Below are positions 1 through 5,510 of a stretch of DNA of 9,253 nt, piece after piece; position 1 is the first letter of the stretch; the number at the start of each line of letters is the position of its first letter. The notes below the pieces were generated by a model. That model did not search any database and was not told where the DNA came from. It worked only from the letters and a program-made list of their open reading frames with translations. The position numbers were made by a program, and so were the translations under genes. Location: the NCBI GenBank assembly GCA_046712825.1, contig JBKKCR010000053.1, positions 1 to 9,253 of the forward strand, read 5' to 3'. The DNA comes from DATFGK01 sp046712825. GTDB taxonomy: Bacteria; Actinomycetota; AC-67.

Positions 1-1752
1 ATCGCCGAGCTGGTTTCGTCGGCGTCTCTGAGGTAGGTCGTGCAGGACGCTGTTGAGGATCATCCAGACGCCGGCAACGGCAGCGGCGAGGAAGCAGACG
101 ATCGCGAGGCTCGGATAGCCGAAGAGCTTCGACTCCGTGTCTATCCTCATCAGCATGGCGGCACCCACGATGAGGGCGGCGATGATCACCCCGCCCGTAA
201 GTCGGTTCGCCAGTTTCTGGATCCCACGCATCAGCTCTTTCTCGTCGATTCCCTGAACGTTCAACGTCATCTGACCTTCGGCCAGCGCGTCCATGACCTT
301 GTTCACGCGGCCCGGAAGCTTCTCGGCGAATTCCTTGGCATCCATCGCCGCGGACAGGAGCCTCGCCGGCGACGCGCTCTGGAGCATCTTGCGTCGCATG
401 ATCTCGCCCACACGCTTCCGGATAGCTGCGTTCGGGTCGAAGTCCGGATCGATCATGACCGCAACCTGGTCCAGATTGAGGAGCGCCTTGCCCAGCATCG
501 TGAGCTCGACGGGAGGGCGCAGCCCGCACTCGCTGGCGATGCGGGCGAGCTCGCCGACCGTCCTGCCGGATTCCATCTCGCTCACGGTCAATGTCCGGTA
601 GCGATCGACGAGCGCGTTGACCTCGCGTTCGAACGTCGCCGCGTCCCAGGTGGAGCGCTTCTCGCCGAGGCCGGCCATCACCGCAGCCACCTGGTTGCCG
701 TGGCCCTCGCTCAGAGCGATCAGCAGCCGGATCAGCGCGTCCTGCAACTCGGGACTTAGCCGAGTCACCATGCCCAGATCGACGAGCGCGAGGCGGCCGT
801 CTCCGGTGAGAAGCACGTTCCCCGGGTGCGGATCGGCATGCACGAAGCCGTTCACGAGTATCTGGTCCAGGTAAGCGTCGAAGAGCTGGGAGGCGAGGAC
901 GTTTCCGTCGGTGTCCTGGCGAGCGAGCGGACCGAGCGACCCGATGTTGCGGCCGTCGATGTAGTCCATCGTGAGCACGAGCGATGTCGAGTAATCGTCG
1001 ATCGGCTGCGGGACGACGAGGCGGTCGTAAGCGGCGAGGTTCGAGCCGAGCAACTTGAGGTTGGCCGCCTCCTGCCGATAATCGAGCTCGGCCATGATAG
1101 AGCGCCGGAATTCCTCGACCATGCCGCCGAAACCGAAGTTGCGTCCAACCTTGGTGTGAGCGTCGACGAACTCCGCGAGCTCCTCGATGACCTCCATGTC
1201 CTCCACGACTTGCTTACGAACGCCGGGCCGTTGGACCTTCACCGCGACGGGACGGCCGTCGCGCAGCACGGCGGCGTGAACCTGACCGAGCGAGGCGCTG
1301 GCCCGGGGTGTGGAATCAAAGGACTGGAAGGCTTTGGAGATCCGCGCGCCGATCTCTGTGGTGACGGTCTCTTCGATCGCCTCGAACGGCACCGGTTCCA
1401 CGTCGTCCTGAAGCCGGGCGAGAGCGTCGAGATAGACGGGCGGGAGCAGGTCGGCTCGGTTCGAGAGGAGCTGACCCAGTTTGATGAAAGTCGGCCCCAT
1501 CGATTCCAGCTCGTCTACGAGCTTTCGAGCGTCGTCTTCGGCAGAGTCGGCCCCGCGGCCCTCAAGGGCTTCGGGGCCGAAGTTTTTGAGGCCGCCCGCT
1601 CGCCCGTGCTTGACGAGAAGAGCAGCGATGTCCTTGTAGCGGGCCAGATGATGCGCTTTCAGCGAGAGACTCAAAGTGCTTGTTCCGTTACCCAAACGGC
1701 GGGCTGTCCAATCGCCGGCGGTCTGCGCATCCTCAACGAGGAATGGGAGCAT
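1..1752 (-). CDS. UbiB/ABC1 (AarF) family atypical kinase, C-terminus cut by window edge
   Basis: The minus-strand frame stays open for 584 codons to the left edge. Numbered from the ATG at 1752, the ABC1/UbiB hallmarks appear in order: the KxGQ motif (FIKLGQLLSNR, K91-Q94), the Ala-rich nucleotide loop ASASLGQV (about 151-158), the VAVKVQRP lysine (about K172), ELDYRQEA, the catalytic-loop equivalent HADPHPGN (305-312) and the metal-binding DLG (325-327). Two hydrophobic segments near the end (about 521-538 and 545-567) are the C-terminal membrane anchor typical of this family. UbiB proteins are membrane-associated ATPase/kinase-like proteins linked to isoprenoid-quinone or lipid metabolism; the actinobacterial substrate is unknown. 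The start is uncertain. A TTG at 1674 would give a 558-residue product beginning just before the conserved LKAHHLARYKDIAALLVKHG stretch, and neither start has a clear Shine-Dalgarno. Only a few C-terminal residues are probably missing. Confidence 0.93.
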   Translation of the reverse strand, partial: MLPFLVEDAQTAGDWTARRLGNGTSTLSLSLKAHHLARYKDIAALLVKHGRAGGLKNFGPEALEGRGADSAEDDARKLVDELESMGPTFIKLGQLLSNRADLLPPVYLDALARLQDDVEPVPFEAIEETVTTEIGARISKAFQSFDSTPRASASLGQVHAAVLRDGRPVAVKVQRPGVRKQVVEDMEVIEELAEFVDAHTKVGRNFGFGGMVEEFRRSIMAELDYRQEAANLKLLGSNLAAYDRLVVPQPIDDYSTSLVLTMDYIDGRNIGSLGPLARQDTDGNVLASQLFDAYLDQILVNGFVHADPHPGNVLLTGDGRLALVDLGMVTRLSPELQDALIRLLIALSEGHGNQVAAVMAGLGEKRSTWDAATFEREVNALVDRYRTLTVSEMESGRTVGELARIASECGLRPPVELTMLGKALLNLDQVAVMIDPDFDPNAAIRKRVGEIMRRKMLQSASPARLLSAAMDAKEFAEKLPGRVNKVMDALAEGQMTLNVQGIDEKELMRGIQKLANRLTGGVIIAALIVGAAMLMRIDTESKLFGYPSLAIVCFLAAAVAGVWMILNSVLHDLPQRRRRNQLGD

Positions 1753-1865
1753 CGGCTCTATGCCGAGCGGGACCTGGAACTCTTAGAAGCAAGCGACTCG
1801 TCGAGCCTCCTCGAGTAAGCAAGGACTCCGCTGCACTGTCTTCCAATCCGCTGGATGTCTAGAGT

Positions 1866-2070
1866 TCTGGCGTGGACTCCGACCTTCTCGCCGCGGTTCG
1901 CGCCTCGCATCTCCGCGACCTGCCGCCCGAGGTTCTCGACGAGCTACTGGTCTGCCCTCGAGCCATTCCATTCAAGCGTCTACGTGAACTTCCTCATGGA
2001 GGAAGGGCAGCACCGGATCCGTGACGCTTACGGCAAGCCGAAATACGCCAGGGCCCTTAAGCGCAAATAG
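1866..2070 (+). pseudogene. Remnant of a BBE-type FAD-linked oxidase (internally deleted, frameshifted)
   Basis: Two plus-strand frames match two separate parts of the berberine-bridge-like FAD oxidase family. Frame A (about 1872-1949) gives VRASHLRDLPPEVLDELL, which resembles the segment written in homologues as VRxSYLxxLsdEaiDaLv. Frame B (about 1945-2070) gives YWSALEPF, VYVNFLMEEG and RIRDAYG, then KYARALKRK and a stop. These match the C-terminal BBE signature (YVNF, then R..YG, then Y.RL..LK.KYDP.N.F). In an intact protein the two segments are separated by roughly 80-100 residues. Here they meet near 1940-1953 in different frames, so an internal deletion with frameshift is the simplest reading. 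The YDPxNxF tail is missing, the N-terminal FAD domain is absent, and no promoter or ribosome binding site is evident. The family match is from memory of its consensus. This remnant accounts for much of the 346-bp gap 1753-2098; I see nothing convincing in 1753-1865. Confidence 0.55.
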
Positions 2071-2098
2071 CTTCGCTCGGCGACAAGAAGGCGCGGGG

Positions 2099-2383
2099 CT
2101 ATGACTTCCGCGCGCCCCTCCGCCCCGGTGGCTGGCCGCTACGGGCCCGTGATCCGCTCCGTGTCCGCGTAGCCGCGGGCTCGGTTTCTCGCGGGAACCG
2201 TGCGATCAGCTCGTACTCGAGCTCGAGCATGCGGCTGGTGTGCGTGGCCATCGCATGCGCACTGCCTCGGAAGACCGTCTCCTCACGCGTGCGCCACAAC
2301 TGACGCAGCTCGCGGTTGAGCGCTTCATCGGTGAGGTTGCGCGCCGAAACGCCCAGCTTCCGTTTGGTCATCGATGCGGTCAC
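2099..2383 (-). CDS. Small actinobacterial protein, DUF6158-like
   Basis: About 94 residues. The core reads ARNLTDEALNRELRQLWRTR, then a stretch with HTSRMLELEYELIARFPRE. This fits my memory of the DUF6158 pattern (LpDeeLlREL..LH.TR..T...GS..AL..HT.RM.ELE.EYL.R.P.R), a short, mostly helical actinobacterial family without an assigned function. The tail (about 75-94) is Arg/Gly/Ser-rich and looks disordered. Start choice: GTG at 2383 overlaps the TGA of the upstream membrane-protein gene as GTGA, a classic translational-coupling arrangement. An adjacent GTG at 2386 and an ATG at 2371 (with AAGGTGG upstream) are also possible. It is the last gene of the STAS operon. No membrane segment or signal peptide is visible. 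Confidence 0.75.
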   Translation of the reverse strand: MTASMTKRKLGVSARNLTDEALNRELRQLWRTREETVFRGSAHAMATHTSRMLELEYELIARFPRETEPAATRTRSGSRARSGQPPGRRGARKS

Positions 2384-3531
2384 CACCTTGCGGGTATCCC
2401 CGATCCTACCCGCGGACGTGCCGGCGGCGCGGCGGATCGGCCGTTGACCGCCGGGCGGCGGGACGCGGAGACGCTAACCCCATCATCTCCCGCACCAGCC
2501 GCCCGATGAGGTTTCTGGGTTCCTGTTTGCGTGTTGAGTCTCTTCTTTCGGAGAGTCAGGTACGCGAGACCGCCGGCCGGGATCGGCAACCAGAAGTTGG
2601 CCGTGCGATAGGCGATCACGCCGAGGATGGCAACGGCCGGCGGCGTTCCGAATCCGACCAAGGTCGGCGCGAGCACCGCTTCGACGACGCCGAGCCCGGC
2701 AGGAGTGACCGGGATCGCGGCCAGGACGTTGGCGATCCCGAACGAGACGATCAGACCGTCCGCGGAGACGCGGTGCCCGAACGCCGCGAGGAACACCCCG
2801 AGCGAAGCCGCCGACAAGAGCCAGCTCGCTCCGGCCCATCCGGCCGCGCGTACGAGGAGCGCCCGGTCGGCGATCAGTACCCTGAGGTGGCCCGAGATGC
2901 GAGTCATCCCCCGGAACACCGCGTTCTCATCGACGAACGGCACGCGGCGCGATATCGCGCACAAGATGGCACTCGCTCTCCGTTCGCCACGAGTGAGACC
3001 GACCACGAGCCCCAGGATCCCGCCGATGATGAGCGAGCCGATGATGGCCGCAGTCAGGTAGAGCGGGTCGAAGCCTCTGAGCGGGATCGAGACGACCAGC
3101 CCGATCCACAGCAGGAGGTTGAGGATCACGGTGGACCCGATCCCTCGCGCCGCGAGGGCGAAGCCGGCGTCGGTGCCCGTGACGCCCATCCGCGTCAGCA
3201 GGCGGTAGCTGAGCGCCCACCCGGCCACGGTCCCGCCCGGCACCACATGGTTCACCGCGAGCGTCGAGAGGTTCATACGCAACGTCGTGCCGAGGTGCGG
3301 CTTCTTGTCTCTCGGCAGAAGGCTCCGCGTGAGCTGCGCGAAGGCGATGACGGCGGCTACTTCGAGTGCGATCCCGAAGGCGATGTACCCGGGGTTGATG
3401 CGGTCGAGCAGCGCGAAAGCCTTTCCGGCATCTCCGAGCCGTGGCAGGATGAAGAACCCGACGATGGCCAGGGTGCCGAGGGCGATCGCCCCGCGTCGCA
3501 GGGTGCGCAAGCGATTCTTCCGATCGGACAT
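2380..3531 (-). CDS. Lysylphosphatidylglycerol synthase TM region / YbhN (UPF0104) family membrane protein
   Basis: 383 residues with about eight hydrophobic helices (approximately 12-31, 49-72, 88-113, 127-149, 155-178, 228-251, 259-286, 299-327). This matches the flippase-like transmembrane domain shared by MprF-type lysyl-PG synthases and stand-alone YbhN/UPF0104 proteins. Family landmarks are VNHVVPGG (93-100), the TPAGLGVVEA motif (276-285) and the YR pair in the last helix (308-309). There is no soluble aminoacyl-transferase domain, so it is the stand-alone type, probably involved in lipid or glycolipid translocation or precursor supply; the substrate cannot be read from sequence. The C-terminal tail (about 329-383) is basic, rich in Arg, Ala and Pro, and probably disordered in the cytoplasm. 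It starts 19 bp after the upstream stop and ends overlapping the DUF6158-like start. The ATG lacks a strong Shine-Dalgarno, consistent with translation inside an operon. Confidence 0.9.
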   Translation of the reverse strand: MSDRKNRLRTLRRGAIALGTLAIVGFFILPRLGDAGKAFALLDRINPGYIAFGIALEVAAVIAFAQLTRSLLPRDKKPHLGTTLRMNLSTLAVNHVVPGGTVAGWALSYRLLTRMGVTGTDAGFALAARGIGSTVILNLLLWIGLVVSIPLRGFDPLYLTAAIIGSLIIGGILGLVVGLTRGERRASAILCAISRRVPFVDENAVFRGMTRISGHLRVLIADRALLVRAAGWAGASWLLSAASLGVFLAAFGHRVSADGLIVSFGIANVLAAIPVTPAGLGVVEAVLAPTLVGFGTPPAVAILGVIAYRTANFWLPIPAGGLAYLTLRKKRLNTQTGTQKPHRAAGAGDDGVSVSASRRPAVNGRSAAPPARPRVGSGIPARW

Positions 3532-3550
3532 GCGTTCGATCGCCTGCGGT

Positions 3551-3928
3551 CTACGCGGGAGCCCAACGGCGTGGATTCTTGAACTCGGCGAGTCGCGCGG
3601 GTTCTCCGGGAATCTTGGCGATCGTGGAGAATCTAGTGTTCTCGTCGAGAACGTGGTCGATCTCGGGGTTCTCGTGATCCGTGGCGATGGCGAACCAGGA
3701 GCCGTGGGAGCGGATGCCTTCGTACTCGATCCGCGTCAGGCTGATCGGTGCGGTGCAGCCGGCATCGCTGCACTCGCAGATGTAGACCTCCATCGCCTGG
3801 TGGCCGTGCTCGTCGCTGGCCAACTCGATGGCTTCGTTCGCGTTTCGGAATCGAAGTTCGTTCTCGACCTCGAGAACTCGCCAGTCAGGCATGGTTGCCG
3901 CCTCGAGGGGATGTCGAGAGAGGATCAT
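3551..3928 (-). CDS. Small C-x-C-x4-C protein, possible metal site, function unknown
   Basis: 125 residues from the ATG at 3928. The central block YICECSDAGCTAPISLTRIE carries Cys51, Cys53 and Cys58. It is followed by EYEGIRSHGSWFAIATDH and NPEIDHVLDEN. I recognise this layout (a leading NEA.. helix, a C-x-C-x4-C cluster, an I.LT..EYE..R segment, then a HE.PE.. V.E segment) from small actinobacterial proteins that have no function I can name. The cysteines with His85 or His92 could bind Zn or Fe, but that is inference. There are two plausible starts. The ATG at 3928 has GGGAG six bases upstream and overlaps the STAS gene by 44 bp. The ATG at 3892 has GAGG eight bases upstream and overlaps the STAS stop by 8 bp, giving 113 residues beginning MPDWRVLEVENE. 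Both imply coupling to the STAS gene. Confidence 0.8.
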   Translation of the reverse strand: MILSRHPLEAATMPDWRVLEVENELRFRNANEAIELASDEHGHQAMEVYICECSDAGCTAPISLTRIEYEGIRSHGSWFAIATDHENPEIDHVLDENTRFSTIAKIPGEPARLAEFKNPRRWAPA

Positions 3929-4292
3929 GGTTCTCTCCCGCCGAGGAGAATCGCTCGAGGAGGCCTCCGACGGCTTGGGTATTCAGGAGCGAACCCATCC
4001 CGGCGAGCTCGAAGGTTCTCTTGATGGCGCGGGAGTCGTTGGAGACGGCGAGGACCCGTCCGGCCAGCACCGCGCGCCGGTGAGCCCGCTCGATCCAGTG
4101 CAGCCCCGTGGAGTCGATGAACTCCAGCCGGCCGAAGTCGAGCACGATGCCGGTCGTCTCGTTCCCCTCCACGGCCACAAGCTCTTCCTCGAGGTGACCT
4201 ACGGAGGCCATGTCGATGTCCCCATCGAAGGAGATAACGGCGACGCCGTTCCGGCGCTCGGTAGTAAGAACGAGCAGTGATGCGGAAGACAT
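3885..4292 (-). CDS. STAS-domain protein, anti-sigma factor antagonist type
   Basis: 135 residues. The N-terminal part (about 8-108) is a STAS domain. GVAVISFDGDIDMASVGHLE forms the first strands, and VLDFGRLEFIDSTGLHWIE contains the conserved D-S-[TS]-G loop with the phosphoacceptor serine at about Ser61. SpoIIAA/RsbV-type proteins bind an anti-sigma kinase when dephosphorylated and so release a sigma factor. The serine and its preceding Asp60 are intact, so switching by phosphorylation is possible. No RsbW-like kinase or phosphatase is in the window. The C-terminal 25 residues (SSAGENHDPLS onward) are polar and look disordered. AGAGG lies about five bases before the ATG. It is the first gene of a minus-strand operon and overlaps the next gene. 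Confidence 0.9.
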   Translation of the reverse strand: MSSASLLVLTTERRNGVAVISFDGDIDMASVGHLEEELVAVEGNETTGIVLDFGRLEFIDSTGLHWIERAHRRAVLAGRVLAVSNDSRAIKRTFELAGMGSLLNTQAVGGLLERFSSAGENHDPLSTSPRGGNHA

Positions 4293-4398
4293 TTCGGCCT
4301 CTTCGCTCGCAGGAAACCCCGATCGTGCTGCTTCGGGGCTTGCGACCGGAGGTCGGGGCCGCTACATGACGACGGCGGGTATTCGGCCGTCGGGTTCA

Positions 4399-4428
4399 AC
4401 CATAGGCTGCCGCGCCGGTCGCAGTCAA
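4399..4428 (-). promoter_or_regulatory. Sigma-70-like promoter for the STAS operon
   Basis: On the minus strand, TTGACT (4428-4423, five of six matches to TTGACA) and TATGGT (4404-4399, four of six to TATAAT) are separated by 18 bp. Predicted transcription would start near 4392, leaving a leader of about 100 nt before the STAS start at 4292. This is the only clear two-box promoter I found in the window. Confidence 0.5.
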
Positions 4429-4470
4429 TGGCCCAGTGCCCCTGGGTCACATGTACACTTAGGAAAACGC

Positions 4471-4488
4471 CCTCTCGAGATCGAGAGG
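4471..4488 (+). promoter_or_regulatory. Inverted repeat over the ANTAR gene's Shine-Dalgarno
   Basis: CCTCTCGA and TCGAGAGG form a perfect 8-bp inverted repeat around GA. As RNA this would be a 7-bp stem with an AGAU tetraloop. The right arm contains GAGAGG, the only Shine-Dalgarno candidate for the ATG at 4500. The element could therefore hide the ribosome binding site as a hairpin or act as a DNA operator. Confidence 0.6.
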
Positions 4489-4499
4489 TGACCGATTTC

Positions 4500-5093
4500 A
4501 TGCCGAATCTCAGAGTGTTGATCGCCGACGGAGACGAGGCGCTACGCGACCGCCTCGCTCGAACCGTGGCCGAGCTCGGCCACGATGTGATCTCTCGTAC
4601 CGCGTCGCTGTCGAACGTCGCCGCGGTAACCGCGGCCGAACGGCCGGACGTCGCGATCATGATCGTCCAGGAAGGGTCGGATCAAGCCCTCGAGATGATC
4701 GGCAGGATCGTCCGCGAAGCGGCCTGTCCCGTGATCGCCGTGCTCGACGTGCAGAACGAGGACTTCATACGGCAGGCGGCATCGAAGGGTATCTTCGCGT
4801 ACTTGACCGGCGGAGGAGATTCGTCCGCGCTGCAGAGCTCGATCGACATCGTCCTGCGACGTTTCTCGGAGTATCACGATCTGGAAGGCGCGTTCGGGCG
4901 CCGCGCCGTTACCGAGCGGGCCAAAGGCGTCCTGATGGAGCGTCACGGCGTCGACGAGCAAGGGGCGTTCAACATGCTCCGCGAGGAGGCGCGTCGGACG
5001 CAGCGCAAGGTCGTCGACGTGGCGGACGCGGTCCTCGGCAGCCATCGCCTGCTGAAGAAGCTTGAGCCTTCTTCCGGCGATGATCCCCGATAG
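4500..5093 (+). CDS. ANTAR-domain RNA-binding regulator with degenerate receiver domain
   Basis: 197 residues from the ATG at 4500; the frame is open further upstream, and GTG at 4488 is an alternative start. Residues 3-120 form a CheY-like receiver fold (RVLIADGDE at the start, PDVAIMIV for strand 3, CPVIAVLD for strand 4, FAYLTGGG for strand 5). The expected phosphoacceptor Asp is Ile55, the Thr/Ser position is Leu82 and the Lys position is Gly104, so it is a pseudo-receiver. Residues 128-181 are the ANTAR domain, with GAFGRRAVTERAKGVLMERH, AFNMLREEAR and VVDVADAVL. ANTAR proteins (AmiR, NasR, EutV) bind paired RNA hairpins and act as antiterminators or on translation. The combination with the SEYHDLEGAFGRRAV linker is familiar from actinobacterial ANTAR proteins. 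Without phosphorylation it must respond to another signal or bind constitutively. It is transcribed divergently from the STAS operon. Confidence 0.9.
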   Translation: MPNLRVLIADGDEALRDRLARTVAELGHDVISRTASLSNVAAVTAAERPDVAIMIVQEGSDQALEMIGRIVREAACPVIAVLDVQNEDFIRQAASKGIFAYLTGGGDSSALQSSIDIVLRRFSEYHDLEGAFGRRAVTERAKGVLMERHGVDEQGAFNMLREEARRTQRKVVDVADAVLGSHRLLKKLEPSSGDDPR

Positions 5094-5107
5094 GCAGGCT
5101 ACCTGCC
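5093..5107. terminator. Hairpin between convergent ANTAR and small-protein genes
   Basis: GGCAGG, a CTA loop and CCTGCC form a 6-bp GC-only stem. It begins at the last base of the ANTAR stop codon and sits just beyond the stop of the minus-strand 34-residue gene. On the plus strand it is followed by a pyrimidine-rich stretch (ctactttcccttctt) rather than a pure T-run. It could be a weak bidirectional terminator. Confidence 0.45.
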
Positions 5108-5110
5108 GAG

Positions 5111-5215
5111 CTACTTTCCCTTCTTGGCCTTCTTGGCGGCGCGCTTCTCTTTGAGGCTCCGCTTCGGCTTCTGCTTCTTGTCCTTGGCGTTGCTGCCCTT
5201 GTCCTTCGTCCCCAT
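5111..5215 (-). CDS. Tiny Lys-rich basic protein (34 aa)
   Basis: The ATG at 5215 is preceded by GGAGG with a 5-nt spacer, an excellent ribosome binding site for so short a frame. The product begins MGTKDKGSNAKDKKQKPKRS and ends in LKEKRAAKKAKKGK. About half of its residues are Lys or Arg, it has no hydrophobic segment and it is probably unstructured alone. I recall similar tiny proteins (MxxKDKG, then a Lys-rich stretch, then LKEKRxxKKxK) in actinobacterial genomes, annotated only as hypothetical. The strong charge suggests nucleic-acid or ribosome contact, which is inference. It lies downstream of the 46-residue gene and sigma factor on the same strand, and its leader can form a hairpin covering the ribosome binding site (5218-5248). 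Confidence 0.7.
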   Translation of the reverse strand: MGTKDKGSNAKDKKQKPKRSLKEKRAAKKAKKGK

Positions 5216-5217
5216 AC

Positions 5218-5248
5218 TGACCTCCTCGATCGTCGCTAAACGAGGTCA
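5218..5248 (-). promoter_or_regulatory. Potential SD-sequestering stem for the 34-aa gene
   Basis: In the minus-strand transcript, TGACCTC (5248-5242) is perfectly complementary to GAGGTCA (5224-5218), with a 17-nt loop. The 3' arm is the core of the Shine-Dalgarno of the gene starting at 5215. Pairing would block initiation, so the leader could act as a translational switch. Confidence 0.4.
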
Positions 5249-5260
5249 CCCGCGCCGCTC

Positions 5261-5290
5261 GTAGCCTGAAGGCTGCGGCCTTCCGGCTAC
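5261..5290. repeat. Strong palindromic hairpin between the two tiny genes
   Basis: GTAGCC-T-GAAGG, a CTGCGG loop and CCTTC-C-GGCTAC form an 11-bp stem with one T/C mismatch. It lies 21 bp past the stop of the 46-residue gene on the minus strand and has no T-run on either side. It may be a mobile palindromic (REP-like) element, an RNA processing site or a weak terminator. A single copy in this window cannot decide. Confidence 0.5.
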
Positions 5291-5311
5291 AAGCGCGCTA
5301 CGTCCGCGTGG

Positions 5312-5452
5312 CTACCGCTTGCCTTTGCCGCCGCCGCCGCCGCGCTTGCCGAACGACCCTTTGCCGCCGCGCTTGCCGCTCTGCTCTGCTTTTTGCTTCG
5401 CGCGGCGCTGGTCCTGCTTCTTGCGGCCGCTGTCATGCTTCTGCTTCGCCAA
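5312..5452 (-). CDS. Tiny Lys/Gly-rich basic protein (46 aa), TTG start
   Basis: TTG at 5452 is preceded by GAGGAGGG with an 8-nt spacer, the strongest Shine-Dalgarno in the window, which justifies the rare start. The product begins MAKQKHDSGRKKQDQRRAKQ. It then passes through AEQSGKRGGKGSFGKR into a Gly/Lys tail ending GGGGGKGKR. The N-terminal half is charged and probably helical; the C-terminal half resembles RGG-like RNA-binding tails, although that is only a compositional similarity. I cannot assign a family. The gene starts 58 bp after the sigma-factor stop on the same strand, so cotranscription with the sigma factor is possible. The antisense strand here gives long frames only because of the repeated GGC/GCC codons. 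Confidence 0.65.
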   Translation of the reverse strand: MAKQKHDSGRKKQDQRRAKQKAEQSGKRGGKGSFGKRGGGGGKGKR

Positions 5453-5510
5453 AAAGATCTCCCTCCTCAGGAGAAAGAGACCCCTAGCATCGCAGGCCTC
5501 GGCTCTTGTG

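Noticed and set aside
40..1818. Long plus-strand frames of 239 and 330 codons
   Set aside because: They lie antisense to the UbiB-type kinase, whose frame carries all family motifs. They are composition shadows of high-GC coding.
1872..2070. A real small gene in the interval upstream of the kinase
   Set aside because: The homology switches frame partway, so no single intact frame explains it. A gene remnant fits better.
2090..2116. GGCGCG/CGCGCC inverted repeat as terminator of the STAS operon
   Set aside because: A short stem with a 15-nt loop that overlaps the last codons of the DUF6158-like gene and lacks a proper T-run. Expected by chance at this GC content.
2374..3582. 402-codon plus-strand frame opposite the membrane protein
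   Set aside because: Arg/Asp/Glu-rich with no recognisable domain. The opposite strand encodes a clear multi-pass membrane protein.
4454..4459. TACACT as -10 box for the ANTAR gene
   Set aside because: No -35 box at 16-19 bp and no extended -10. Too weak to list as a promoter.
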